7,593 bases of DNA from the NCBI GenBank assembly GCA_029824495.1, contig JALGXY010000033.1, forward strand, positions 1 to 7,593. The letters are read 5' to 3'. The position numbers and the translations under genes are program-made. Positions within the stretch are counted from its first letter, which is position 1; every line of letters starts with the position of its first letter. Under the pieces are notes generated by a model. The model was given only the letters and a program-made list of their open reading frames with translations. It was not told the DNA's origin and searched no databases. Positions 1 through 4,915 of this stretch are shown here, piece by piece. The DNA is from Fimbriimonadia bacterium. Lineage in GTDB: Bacteria; Armatimonadota; Fimbriimonadia; Fimbriimonadales; Fimbriimonadaceae.

Positions 1-1
1 T

Positions 2-667
2 GAACGCCTCCATCGTGCCGAGTCCTTCGATTTCGATCTCCTCAAGCTCATCGAGCGTATCGACTTTGCCGACACTGCCGTCGCGGATGATCACAGCTTC
101 GTAATCGTATTCCGTGACCAGACCCTCCATGTTAAAGGTGAGCTTGTAGTTGAATGGAGGCTTCGGGTTCTGCGGCAGAACACCGCAGTAGAGCTTGACC
201 GACTCCGGCTCATCCAGCTCTTCAATGGCGAACATTCCGAGGCTGTTGACCAGACCGGGTGCGAGGCCCGTATCGGGAACAATGCTGATGCCGACCTCTT
301 TCGCTTTTTCGTCGAGCTCAAGAGTCTTCCAGGTGATCTCGGTGTTTCCACCCAGGTCGACCATGTCTGTCAGCGTCTCGACCGCCATTTCAGCGACATG
401 CGGGTGCATCCAATAGGGAAGGCAGCTTAACACCACATCTGCTCGGTCGAGAAAACTGGTTAGACTCGCTTTGTCGAGTGCATTAACCTCTGCCGGCTCG
501 CAGATCGCTGAGCCGTGGAAGCTGTTGATGCGGTCTGCACACTTCTTTGCCTGTTCGAGGCAGACATCGCCGACTAAGATCACCTCAGGATCGGCAAATT
601 TTGCAAGGTCGTGGGCCGCTGCTGTGCCCTGCATTCCGGAACCGAGGATGGCAAAAGTGTTCTTCAT
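2..667 (-). CDS. Saccharopine dehydrogenase / lysine 6-dehydrogenase family oxidoreductase (C-terminus beyond left edge)
   Basis: The first 222 codons are present; the 3' end lies outside the window. The N-terminus is a Rossmann fold: a beta strand leads into GSGMQG (residues 9-14), and an acidic residue (D34, in LVGDV) closes the second strand, which in this superfamily favours NAD over NADP. A LSCLPYWMHP segment (80-89) matches the place where the family packs the cofactor. PDTGLAPG (131-138) and a GVLPQNPKPPFNYKLTF stretch (162-178), followed by EGLVTEYDYEA, are typical of the saccharopine dehydrogenase C-terminal catalytic domain, especially lysine 6-dehydrogenase-like members. The likely reaction is NAD(P)-dependent oxidation at an amino-acid amine, but the substrate cannot be read from sequence. 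The start is the ATG at 667-665; upstream is only a weak purine stretch (AAGAGTGAG). It is divergent from rplA with a 184-bp gap. Confidence 0.88.
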   Translation of the reverse strand, partial: MKNTFAILGSGMQGTAAAHDLAKFADPEVILVGDVCLEQAKKCADRINSFHGSAICEPAEVNALDKASLTSFLDRADVVLSCLPYWMHPHVAEMAVETLTDMVDLGGNTEITWKTLELDEKAKEVGISIVPDTGLAPGLVNSLGMFAIEELDEPESVKLYCGVLPQNPKPPFNYKLTFNMEGLVTEYDYEAVIIRDGSVGKVDTLDELEEIEIEGLGTMEAF

Positions 668-788
668 TGACTCACTCTTGTCGGCGCAGAAGGCTCTCTC
701 TTCTGGCTGCTGACGCAGACGAGGTTACCACCGAGAATCACTCTGCAAGGCCCAATTCTGGGCTGTCCTAAAGGGGAGTTATCCCCTC

Positions 789-797
789 TGGTATGAT
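789..797 (+). promoter_or_regulatory. Extended -10 promoter of rplA
   Basis: TGGTATGAT contains a TGn extension followed directly by TATGAT (792-797), a 5/6 match to TATAAT. No convincing -35 box is found 16-18 bp upstream, as is common for extended -10 promoters. The predicted transcription start, near 804, falls just before the first base of the leader hairpin, which supports the assignment. Confidence 0.55.
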
Positions 798-804
798 GCT
801 GATT

Positions 805-840
805 CTCGTGGGAGGCGGGCTGTCCGCCCCGACCACGGAG
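805..840 (+). promoter_or_regulatory. Candidate L1-binding autoregulatory leader of rplA
   Basis: The 47-nt leader folds into two stacked stems. The lower stem is CGTGG (807-811) with CCACG (833-837). The upper stem is GGCGG (814-818) with CCGCC (824-828), closed by a GCTGT loop. An asymmetric internal loop (GA on the 5' side, CCGA on the 3' side) separates them. The result, GTGGGAGG... with ...GACCAC, resembles the L1-binding site of 23S rRNA and the mRNA mimics known upstream of L1/L11 genes, by which L1 represses its own translation. The last stem base (837) is also the first base of the Shine-Dalgarno GGAGGT (837-842), so L1 binding would occlude the ribosome site. The pairing is seen; L1 binding is inferred. 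Confidence 0.6.
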
Positions 841-842
841 GT
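837..842 (+). promoter_or_regulatory. Shine-Dalgarno of rplA overlapping the leader stem
   Basis: GGAGGT lies 9 nt before the ATG at 852 and shares base 837 with the 3' arm of the leader hairpin. It is one of only three strong ribosome binding sites in the window. Confidence 0.75.
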
Positions 843-851
843 CAACCAATC

Positions 852-1577
852 ATGGCCACTAAGACAGCTAAAAAGAAAATCGACTCAAAGCGCTTCAGCG
901 CTGCTTCTGAAAAGATCGAAAAGACCCGTTTTTACACGGTCGATGAAGCTATCAAGCTTCTTAAAGAGACGGCGAGCACCAAGTTCGACGAATCGATCGA
1001 TCTCGCAATTCGACTCGGCGTTGATCCCCGACAGGGTGATCAGAACGTTCGAGGCACCACATCCCTTCCTCACGGCACAGGCAAGAAAAAGACTGTTGCT
1101 GTCCTCGCAAGCGGCGACGCGGCCAAAGAGGCCGAAGCTGCAGGCGCAGACGTTGTGGGTGATGAGGACCTGATCAAGAAGATCCAGGACGGCTGGAAAG
1201 ACTTTGATGTGATGGTCGCTTCGAGCGACATGGCCAAGTCGATCGGAAAAATCGGTCGATTCCTCGGCCCCAAGACTCCGAACAAGCGAAACGGCACCGT
1301 CACCGACAATATCGGCGACACGGTCAAAGAGATCAAATCTGCTGCACGCATTGAATACAGAATTGAGAAGGCTGGCATCTGCCACCTTTCCATCGGCAAA
1401 GTCAGCTTCACCGAAGATCAGATCAAAGAGAACTTCACCGCTGCACTCGATGCAGTGATCAGAGCCAAGCCCGCAGCCAGCAAAGGCCGCTACCTTCGCA
1501 CTGTCACAATCAGCAGCACCATGGGCCCTGGCATCAAGCTCGACCCGAGCGATGTCAACAAGGCCGCTGGTCACTAA
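852..1577 (+). CDS. rplA: Large ribosomal subunit protein L1
   Basis: L1 forms the mobile stalk near the ribosomal E site, binding 23S rRNA helices 76-78, and in many bacteria represses its own mRNA. The 241-residue product covers the whole family (usually about 230): the N-terminal FYTVDEAIKLLKE (27-39), KFDESIDLAIRLGVDPRQGDQ (44-64), the hallmark NVRGTTSLPHGTGK (65-78), domain II with AGADVVGDEDLIKKI (98-111), and the C-terminal half of domain I with AARIEYR and TISSTMGPGIKL (219-230). Oddly, the signature loop normally reading LGPRGLMPNPKxGTV is LGPKTPNKRNGTV here (138-150), two residues shorter. The usual partner rplK is not adjacent. The gene has its own promoter, leader and terminator, so it appears monocistronic. 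Start chosen by SD GGAGGT at 837-842. Confidence 0.98.
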   Translation: MATKTAKKKIDSKRFSAASEKIEKTRFYTVDEAIKLLKETASTKFDESIDLAIRLGVDPRQGDQNVRGTTSLPHGTGKKKTVAVLASGDAAKEAEAAGADVVGDEDLIKKIQDGWKDFDVMVASSDMAKSIGKIGRFLGPKTPNKRNGTVTDNIGDTVKEIKSAARIEYRIEKAGICHLSIGKVSFTEDQIKENFTAALDAVIRAKPAASKGRYLRTVTISSTMGPGIKLDPSDVNKAAGH

Positions 1578-1603
1578 GAAGATCTAACGATCTGCAACAA
1601 GAA

Positions 1604-1633
1604 CGGCCTGCTGAGTTTCAGCAGGCCGTTTCT
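1604..1633. terminator. Bidirectional rho-independent terminator between rplA and the ArsR operon
   Basis: A perfect 10-bp stem, CGGCCTGCTG (1604-1613) with CAGCAGGCCG (1619-1628), has the 5-nt loop AGTTT. On the plus strand it is followed by TTTCT. On the minus strand the same hairpin is followed by TTCTTGTT, so it can also end the convergent ArsR/Cys-rich transcript. A second 7-bp hairpin (ACTCTGG 1642-1648 with CCAGAGT 1655-1661) lies between it and the end of the Cys-rich gene. Confidence 0.9.
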
Positions 1634-1670
1634 ACGTCAGGACTCTGGCACTGGCCAGAGTAGGTTTCGA

Positions 1671-1751
1671 TCAACCGCAGCAGGAACATCCGCTGCCGCC
1701 GCAGCAGCCGTTGCTGCAGCAGTGGCAGCCACAACACTTGTCGTCGCTCAT
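1671..1751 (-). CDS. 26-residue cysteine-rich, metallothionein-like protein
   Basis: This gene encodes 26 residues with 10 cysteines (positions 6, 7, 9, 11, 12, 16, 17, 22, 24, 25) in the pattern CC-x-C-x-CC-x3-CC-x4-C-x-CC. The rest is mostly Gly and Ser, with one His at 10 between two Cys. Four facts support a real gene: a strong SD AAGGAG (1764-1759) 7 nt before the ATG; an ATGA overlap with the stop of the upstream arsR-type gene; a reading frame filled with Cys codons; and a shared terminator downstream. An in-frame ATG six bases upstream (1757) sits only 1 nt from the SD and is unlikely. There is no signal peptide or membrane segment, so it is probably cytosolic. The likely role is binding soft metals (Zn, Cd, Cu or As), inferred from composition and its metal-sensor partner. 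It is much shorter than SmtA or MymT and close in size to the 25-residue Neurospora copper metallothionein. No bacterial homologue is recognised. Confidence 0.78.
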   Translation of the reverse strand: MSDDKCCGCHCCSNGCCGGSGCSCCG

Positions 1752-2140
1752 TTGCATACTCCTTGTTCAGATTTGACGAGCCCGCCAAAGCCGACTGAAC
1801 AACAGCCGTCCTCGCGCAGACCGAGTCTCTCGCCGAGTCGGGATGCGTCGCGCTCCATCCGCCGATCAGATTTCACAGCCGGCTCTTCAAATTCGAAGAT
1901 CTGATCCAACAGGGGCCGCACATCCGGCTCAATCGAGTAGATGATCCATTTCTTCTGGCGGCTTGTCCTCACCAACCCAGCCTGGCGAATCGTCTGAAGG
2001 TGCGTGCTGAGCGTGCTCATGCTCACCTCCATCGAGTCGGCCAGCTCACAGACACAGAGGTCTGCTTCCCGCAAAAGAGCCAGCACTCTCACGCGGGTGG
2101 GGTCAGCCAATGCTTTGCCTAAAAGAACGAGTCCACTCAT
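1748..2140 (-). CDS. ArsR/SmtB-family metal-responsive repressor
   Basis: The product is a 130-residue winged-helix dimeric repressor that should leave DNA when metal binds. It opens with LGKALADPTRVRVLALLREA (the family's first helices). It continues with DLCVCELAD, where Cys29 and Cys31 form the CxC alpha-3 site found in ArsR/CadC-type sensors. The recognition helix is STLSTHLQTIRQAGLV, followed by the wing around RTSRQKKWIIYSIE. An unusual tail of about 40 residues is charged and then Gly-rich, and carries a CysCys pair (113-114) and Cys129 near the C-terminus, possible extra ligands. The ATG at 2140 is chosen over an in-frame TTG at 2155, because that TTG overlaps the predicted -10 box. 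The stop overlaps the start of the Cys-rich gene (ATGA), implying translational coupling. The inducer may be As(III), Cd, Pb, Zn or Cu and is not decidable here. Confidence 0.93.
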   Translation of the reverse strand: MSGLVLLGKALADPTRVRVLALLREADLCVCELADSMEVSMSTLSTHLQTIRQAGLVRTSRQKKWIIYSIEPDVRPLLDQIFEFEEPAVKSDRRMERDASRLGERLGLREDGCCSVGFGGLVKSEQGVCK

Positions 2141-2144
2141 TTCG

Positions 2145-2168
2145 TCATTTCCCAATATACCGAAATGA
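2145..2168. promoter_or_regulatory. ArsR operator 1 (inverted repeat)
   Basis: TCATTTC (2145-2151) and GAAATGA (2162-2168) are perfect inverted arms with a 10-bp spacer. The site covers the predicted -10 (TATATT, 2159-2154 on the minus strand) and start region of the ArsR gene. An additional half-site, TCATTTC, lies at 2137-2143 and overlaps the start codon. Confidence 0.7.
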
Positions 2169-2183
2169 ATCTTTTCATTTCAG
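2154..2183 (-). promoter_or_regulatory. Promoter of the ArsR / Cys-rich operon
   Basis: On the minus strand, CTGAAA (2183-2178, 4/6 to TTGACA) and TATATT (2159-2154, 5/6 to TATAAT) are 18 bp apart. The expected start near 2147 leaves a leader of only about 7 nt before the ATG at 2140. The -10 lies inside operator 1 and the -35 is overlapped by operator 2, as expected for autorepression. Confidence 0.5.
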
Positions 2184-2198
2184 GAATTGCCGAAATGA
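2175..2198. promoter_or_regulatory. ArsR operator 2 (inverted repeat)
   Basis: This site has the same architecture as operator 1: TCATTTC (2175-2181), 10 bp, GAAATGA (2192-2198). It begins exactly 30 bp after operator 1, roughly three helical turns, so two dimers would sit on the same face of the DNA. The inner arms of operators 1 and 2 (2162-2181) also form an 8-bp palindrome, GAAATGAA-N4-TTCATTTC. It may also influence the divergent gene starting at 2254. Confidence 0.65.
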
Positions 2199-2253
2199 GT
2201 CCTACTGCTCAGTTTAGAATCCTCCACTAACCGAGTCCGTATCTCTAACTGCC

Positions 2254-2556
2254 ATGACAAGAAACCGAGAGGCCCAGAACCGACCTGTCAGGGCCGCAAG
2301 AGCCCCGTGGAAAGCGATCGTCGCTTTCGTCTCTGCCCTGCTCTACGGCGTGTCACCCATAGACCTCATTCCTGACCTGGTTCCGCTGCTGGGCTATGTT
2401 GATGACGCTATCGCTGTTCCGCTGATGGTGATCTGGGGTTTCTTCCAGTTTAAGAAGTGGCGCAATCAGGCACGTCAGCCGCTGACAATCGATGTGGCCC
2501 CGATCGAACCAGGTGAAATCGCAGCCTCCTACGACGAGGCTTCACAACGAAGTTGA
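2254..2556 (+). CDS. DUF1232 (YkvA-like) small membrane-associated protein
   Basis: The protein is 100 residues long with a basic N-terminus (RNREAQNRPVRAARAPWK). A hydrophobic helix follows (about 20-33), then the hallmark SPIDLIPDLVPLLGYVDDA (34-52), then a second hydrophobic helix (about 53-66). The SPIDLIPD...G..DD signature defines DUF1232, whose biochemical role is not established; members are small helical-hairpin proteins likely at the membrane. The C-terminal third is acidic and polar. There is no Shine-Dalgarno before the ATG; a weak TATCTC (2240-2245) lies 8 nt upstream, so the message may be leaderless. It is divergent from the ArsR operon across about 110 bp containing both operators, so co-regulation is possible but not shown. 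Confidence 0.87.
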   Translation: MTRNREAQNRPVRAARAPWKAIVAFVSALLYGVSPIDLIPDLVPLLGYVDDAIAVPLMVIWGFFQFKKWRNQARQPLTIDVAPIEPGEIAASYDEASQRS

Positions 2557-2575
2557 TAAGTCTTTTGCAAGAAAC

Positions 2576-2604
2576 TTGCATTAGGGCCAGTTTTTTGAGA
2601 TAAT
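2576..2604 (+). promoter_or_regulatory. Promoter of the pilin-like gene
   Basis: TTGCAT (2576-2581) and GATAAT (2599-2604, 5/6 to consensus) are separated by 17 bp. The expected start (about 2611) is within a few bases of the ATG at 2614, and no Shine-Dalgarno is present, which points to a leaderless or nearly leaderless transcript. Confidence 0.5.
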
Positions 2605-2613
2605 TAGTGCCAG

Positions 2614-3246
2614 ATGCGCCGTGCCTTTACTCTCATCGAACTTCTGGTGGTGATCGCTATCATTGCGATCCTGGCCGCGATTCTCTTCCCCGTCTTTACC
2701 AGCGCCAAAATTGCCGCGAAAAAGACGGCCGACCTGAGCAATGTGAAACAGATCAGCCTGGCGATGCATATGTATGCAGCTGACCACGACGACCGGTCAT
2801 TGGTAAAGGACGAAGAGGCTGGATACGAGTGGTTTGAGCCGCTGTTCCCTTACGTCAAGAGTGCAAAAATCTTCCGCTCCCCAGCCCTGGTGGAAGACGC
2901 ACTGGCGCCGCCGACCGACTATCTGATCAACGGCCTTTTCGCTCACAGCGCCAGCATGACGCAGTTCAGCAACGTCTCGGAGCAGATCACGATCTCGCTC
3001 CGGCATCGGCTGACCGAGGACACCGATTACCACCCGTGGCCTGGTGACGGGCTCTCTTGGGACGACCCGGCAGCCTACTTCGGTGACGAGGGCGACTGGT
3101 TCGAAACCCGAATCTTCAAGACTGGATTCAATGAGGGCTCAAACTATGGATTTGCAGACGGCCACGCTAAGTACATGGTGTGGGATCGCGTCCTAGCGGA
3201 TCTTCCCTATCCAGGTCAGCAGAATATTGACCGCTGGATCCCCTAG
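2614..3246 (+). CDS. Type IV pilin-like / pseudopilin protein with prepilin-type N-terminus
   Basis: The 210-residue product starts MRRA then [20 protein letters not shown], a class III prepilin signal. The peptidase would cut before Phe5, with Ala rather than the usual Gly at -1; Glu9 corresponds to the conserved Glu5 of the mature protein. The hydrophobic helix runs to about residue 28, then an amphipathic stretch ([20 protein letters not shown]) continues the pilin alpha-1 helix. The body is acidic and rich in Trp, Tyr and Asp. Near the end, [11 protein letters not shown] (178-188) is the DG-H motif seen in the large paralogous DUF1559-like pseudopilin families of Armatimonadota and Planctomycetes. 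No pilus assembly genes are nearby, as usual for these orphan paralogues. The precise function (surface filament, secretion pseudopilin or other) is unknown. It converges on ftsY with an 8-bp gap and no visible terminator. Confidence 0.88.
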   Translation: MRRAFTLIELLVVIAIIAILAAILFPVFTSAKIAAKKTADLSNVKQISLAMHMYAADHDDRSLVKDEEAGYEWFEPLFPYVKSAKIFRSPALVEDALAPPTDYLINGLFAHSASMTQFSNVSEQITISLRHRLTEDTDYHPWPGDGLSWDDPAAYFGDEGDWFETRIFKTGFNEGSNYGFADGHAKYMVWDRVLADLPYPGQQNIDRWIP

Positions 3247-3254
3247 AATCGAGA

Positions 3255-4133
3255 TCACCCTAAGAGCTGGTCGGCGAACTCGTCGGCTGTGAAGTTGCGC
3301 AGGTCACCTGCCTTCTCACCCACGCCGATCAGCTTGATCGGGATCTTCAGTCGATCCCAGACGCCGATCATTGCTCCACCGCGGGCTGTGCCGTCGAGTT
3401 TGCTGAGCACGAGCCCTGTGACATCCGCGGCCTCTTTGAACTCTTCGGCCTGTCGCAGAGCGTTCTGCCCTGTATTGGCATCGAGCACTAGCAGAATCTC
3501 ATCCGGCGGAGTGCCTTTGGCCTTTTCTGCCACCCTGACGACTTTTGAGAGCTCGGCCATCAGGCTGCCTTTCGTGTGCTGCCGGCCGGCTGTGTCTGCA
3601 AGAACGTAGGTGCAGCCTCTAGCCTGCGCAGCCTGGATCGCGTCGAAGATGACTGCAGCAGAATCGCTTCCCTGCTGGGTTCGTACAATCTCTGAACCGC
3701 TGCGCTCAGCCCAGATTTCAAGCTGTTCGATAGCCGCAGCTCGAAATGTATCGCCAGCGGCCAGGAGCACCTTCTCTCCCTGGTCGGTCAGGCGTTTTGC
3801 GAGCTTGCCGATGGTCGTCGTCTTTCCTGCACCATTGACTCCGACAAAGAGATAGACGGTCGGAGCCTCCGCAGCCTTCTTCAATTCCGGAGACGCGTTC
3901 TGGAGGAGACGATCGGTGATCTCCTTCTTTAACCTGGCCTTGATGCCGTCAACATCCTTGATCTTTTCGGTGCGGACTGCCGCCCGAAGATCTTCGAGGA
4001 TCTCATCGACAATCAGAACGTTTGTGTCCGCTTCCAGCAGAGCCTCTTCGAGCTCTTCATACAGGTCGTCATCGATTACACCTCGGCCGAGAAGCCGGTC
4101 GAACCGCTGCATCAGACCCTTAAAAGCCGCCAT
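3255..4133 (-). CDS. ftsY: Signal recognition particle receptor GTPase FtsY
   Basis: FtsY receives ribosome-SRP complexes at the inner membrane and, by reciprocal GTP hydrolysis with Ffh, hands nascent membrane proteins to the translocon. From the ATG at 4133 it is 292 residues. The N domain helical bundle contains LYEELEEALLEADTNV (24-39). The G domain has G1 GVNGAGKTT (98-106), G2 DTFRAAA (128-134), G3 DTAGR (180-184), the FtsY/Ffh-specific VLDANTGQNAL (216-226), G4 SKLDG (244-248) and G5 GVGEKAGDL (270-278). The acidic A domain of E. coli FtsY is missing, as in many bacteria. The frame stays open to 4256, but residues before MAAFKGLMQRFD do not look like FtsY, so that start is rejected. 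There is no SD; an extended -10 lies directly upstream. Confidence 0.97.
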   Translation of the reverse strand: MAAFKGLMQRFDRLLGRGVIDDDLYEELEEALLEADTNVLIVDEILEDLRAAVRTEKIKDVDGIKARLKKEITDRLLQNASPELKKAAEAPTVYLFVGVNGAGKTTTIGKLAKRLTDQGEKVLLAAGDTFRAAAIEQLEIWAERSGSEIVRTQQGSDSAAVIFDAIQAAQARGCTYVLADTAGRQHTKGSLMAELSKVVRVAEKAKGTPPDEILLVLDANTGQNALRQAEEFKEAADVTGLVLSKLDGTARGGAMIGVWDRLKIPIKLIGVGEKAGDLRNFTADEFADQLLG

Positions 4134-4140
4134 CGGCAGA

Positions 4141-4149
4141 AGTATGACA
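4141..4149 (-). promoter_or_regulatory. Extended -10 promoter of ftsY
   Basis: On the minus strand TGTCATACT has a TGn extension before CATACT (4146-4141). It ends 7 nt before the ATG at 4133, so transcription would begin at or next to the start codon. The 10-mer CTGTCATACT also occurs at 6514-6523 ahead of the flavoprotein gene. No good -35 is seen. Confidence 0.4.
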
Positions 4150-4202
4150 GCGGTGCGCTCCCTGCTTTGAAGTACATTGGGGCTGTCGATAGGAGAAACT
4201 AG

Positions 4203-4874
4203 ATGGAACTCGAGATTCACGGTGAATTGGCACAGACGGCGCGGCTGACCTTCCAACAGGGCGAAACCTGCTGGTGTTCAAATGGGTCGATGATGACCTT
4301 GTCACCTGATCTGCCGTGGGCGCTGAAGATTCCTGGCGGGGCAGGCGGAGCTGTCAACCGAGCCTTGAGCGGCGAAGGCGTCTCACTGACCTATATCGAA
4401 GCCAACCGAGAGGGCCAGCACGCTCACCTCAACAGCAACCAGCCAGGCAAGCTCGTCACGTGGGACCTCAAAGAGAACGGTCCGGTGGTGGCAACGTCCG
4501 GCTCATTTACCGCTGCCTATGGTGCTCAGGTTGATATCGCAGTCACCGTTGCAAAACGGGCAGGAGCGGCCTTTTTTGGTGGAGCTGGGCTGTTCCTTCA
4601 GCGAGTCTCTGGTGACGGCACAGCCTTGATTCACGGTGCAGGTGATTTTATCGATATGAACCTCGCTGAAGGAGAGTCGATTCTGGTGAGCACAGGCAAC
4701 CTGGCGGCCTTCGCCGGGTCGGTCGATTATTCGATTCAAAGTGTTTCTGGGTGCCGACGAATCCTGTTCAGCGGAGAAGGTCTGTTTATGACCAAGCTCA
4801 CCGGTCCAGGCCGTGTGCTTCTGCAGTCGCTAAAACGGATGCCAGTCCAAGCGGCCCGGGCTGGCGGAGCCTGA
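4203..4874 (+). CDS. AIM24 / TIGR00266-family beta-rich protein
   Basis: The product is 223 residues, full length for the AIM24 (TIGR00266) family. Members fold as a trimeric beta-prism-like structure; their function in bacteria is not established, and the yeast homologue is mitochondrial. Recognisable elements in order are SNGSMMTLSPDLPWALKIPG (26-45), an LSGEGVSLTYIEA stretch (55-67) with the conserved GE, GPVVATSGSFTAAYG (93-107), FFGGAGLFLQRVSGDG (124-139), LVSTGNLAAFAGSVDYSIQ (161-179) and the closing SGEGLFMTKLTGPGRVLLQS (190-209). The repeated G-x-G-L-F motif is the family's signature. There is no signal peptide, so a cytosolic location is likely. The SD AGGAG (4191-4195) is 7 nt before the ATG, the clearest start on this half of the window. 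It is divergent from ftsY across 69 bp. Confidence 0.9.
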   Translation: MELEIHGELAQTARLTFQQGETCWCSNGSMMTLSPDLPWALKIPGGAGGAVNRALSGEGVSLTYIEANREGQHAHLNSNQPGKLVTWDLKENGPVVATSGSFTAAYGAQVDIAVTVAKRAGAAFFGGAGLFLQRVSGDGTALIHGAGDFIDMNLAEGESILVSTGNLAAFAGSVDYSIQSVSGCRRILFSGEGLFMTKLTGPGRVLLQSLKRMPVQAARAGGA

Positions 4875-4900
4875 TTGAATCCTTGGGCGTGTCGAGGCAG

Positions 4901-4906
4901 TAGTAT
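4901..4906 (+). promoter_or_regulatory. Possible -10 box of the serine hydrolase gene
   Basis: TAGTAT lies 9 nt before the ATG at 4916, again without a Shine-Dalgarno. The nearest -35-like sequence, TTGAAT (4875-4880), is 20 bp upstream, longer than ideal, so support is weak. Confidence 0.3.
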
Positions 4907-4915
4907 CTGACACGT

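Noticed and set aside
750..763. Hairpin GCCCA-ATTC-TGGGC upstream of rplA as a terminator or riboswitch element
   Set aside because: It is a short 5-bp stem with no T tract and lies upstream of the predicted transcription start.
885..1574. Long open frame (229 codons) on the minus strand opposite rplA
   Set aside because: It mirrors rplA codon bias, shows no recognisable protein features, and has no ribosome binding site. It is a shadow frame.
1689..1730. CAG/CTG-like triplet repetition as a simple repeat
   Set aside because: It is explained by Cys (TGC), Ser and Gly codons in the Cys-rich gene; the triplets are not a regular tandem repeat.
2141..2155. TTG start adding five residues to the ArsR-type protein
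   Set aside because: The TTG falls within the predicted -10 and operator 1; the ATG at 2140 gives a normal family N-terminus.
2566..2580. Hairpin TGCAAG-AAA-CTTGCA after the DUF1232 gene as a terminator
   Set aside because: The stem is only 6 bp and the T tract is about 10 nt away. Its right arm also overlaps the predicted -35 of the pilin gene.
4134..4256. Upstream extension of ftsY to a start at 4256
   Set aside because: The extra 41 residues are not FtsY-like, overlap the start of the divergent AIM24 gene, and lie upstream of the predicted promoter.
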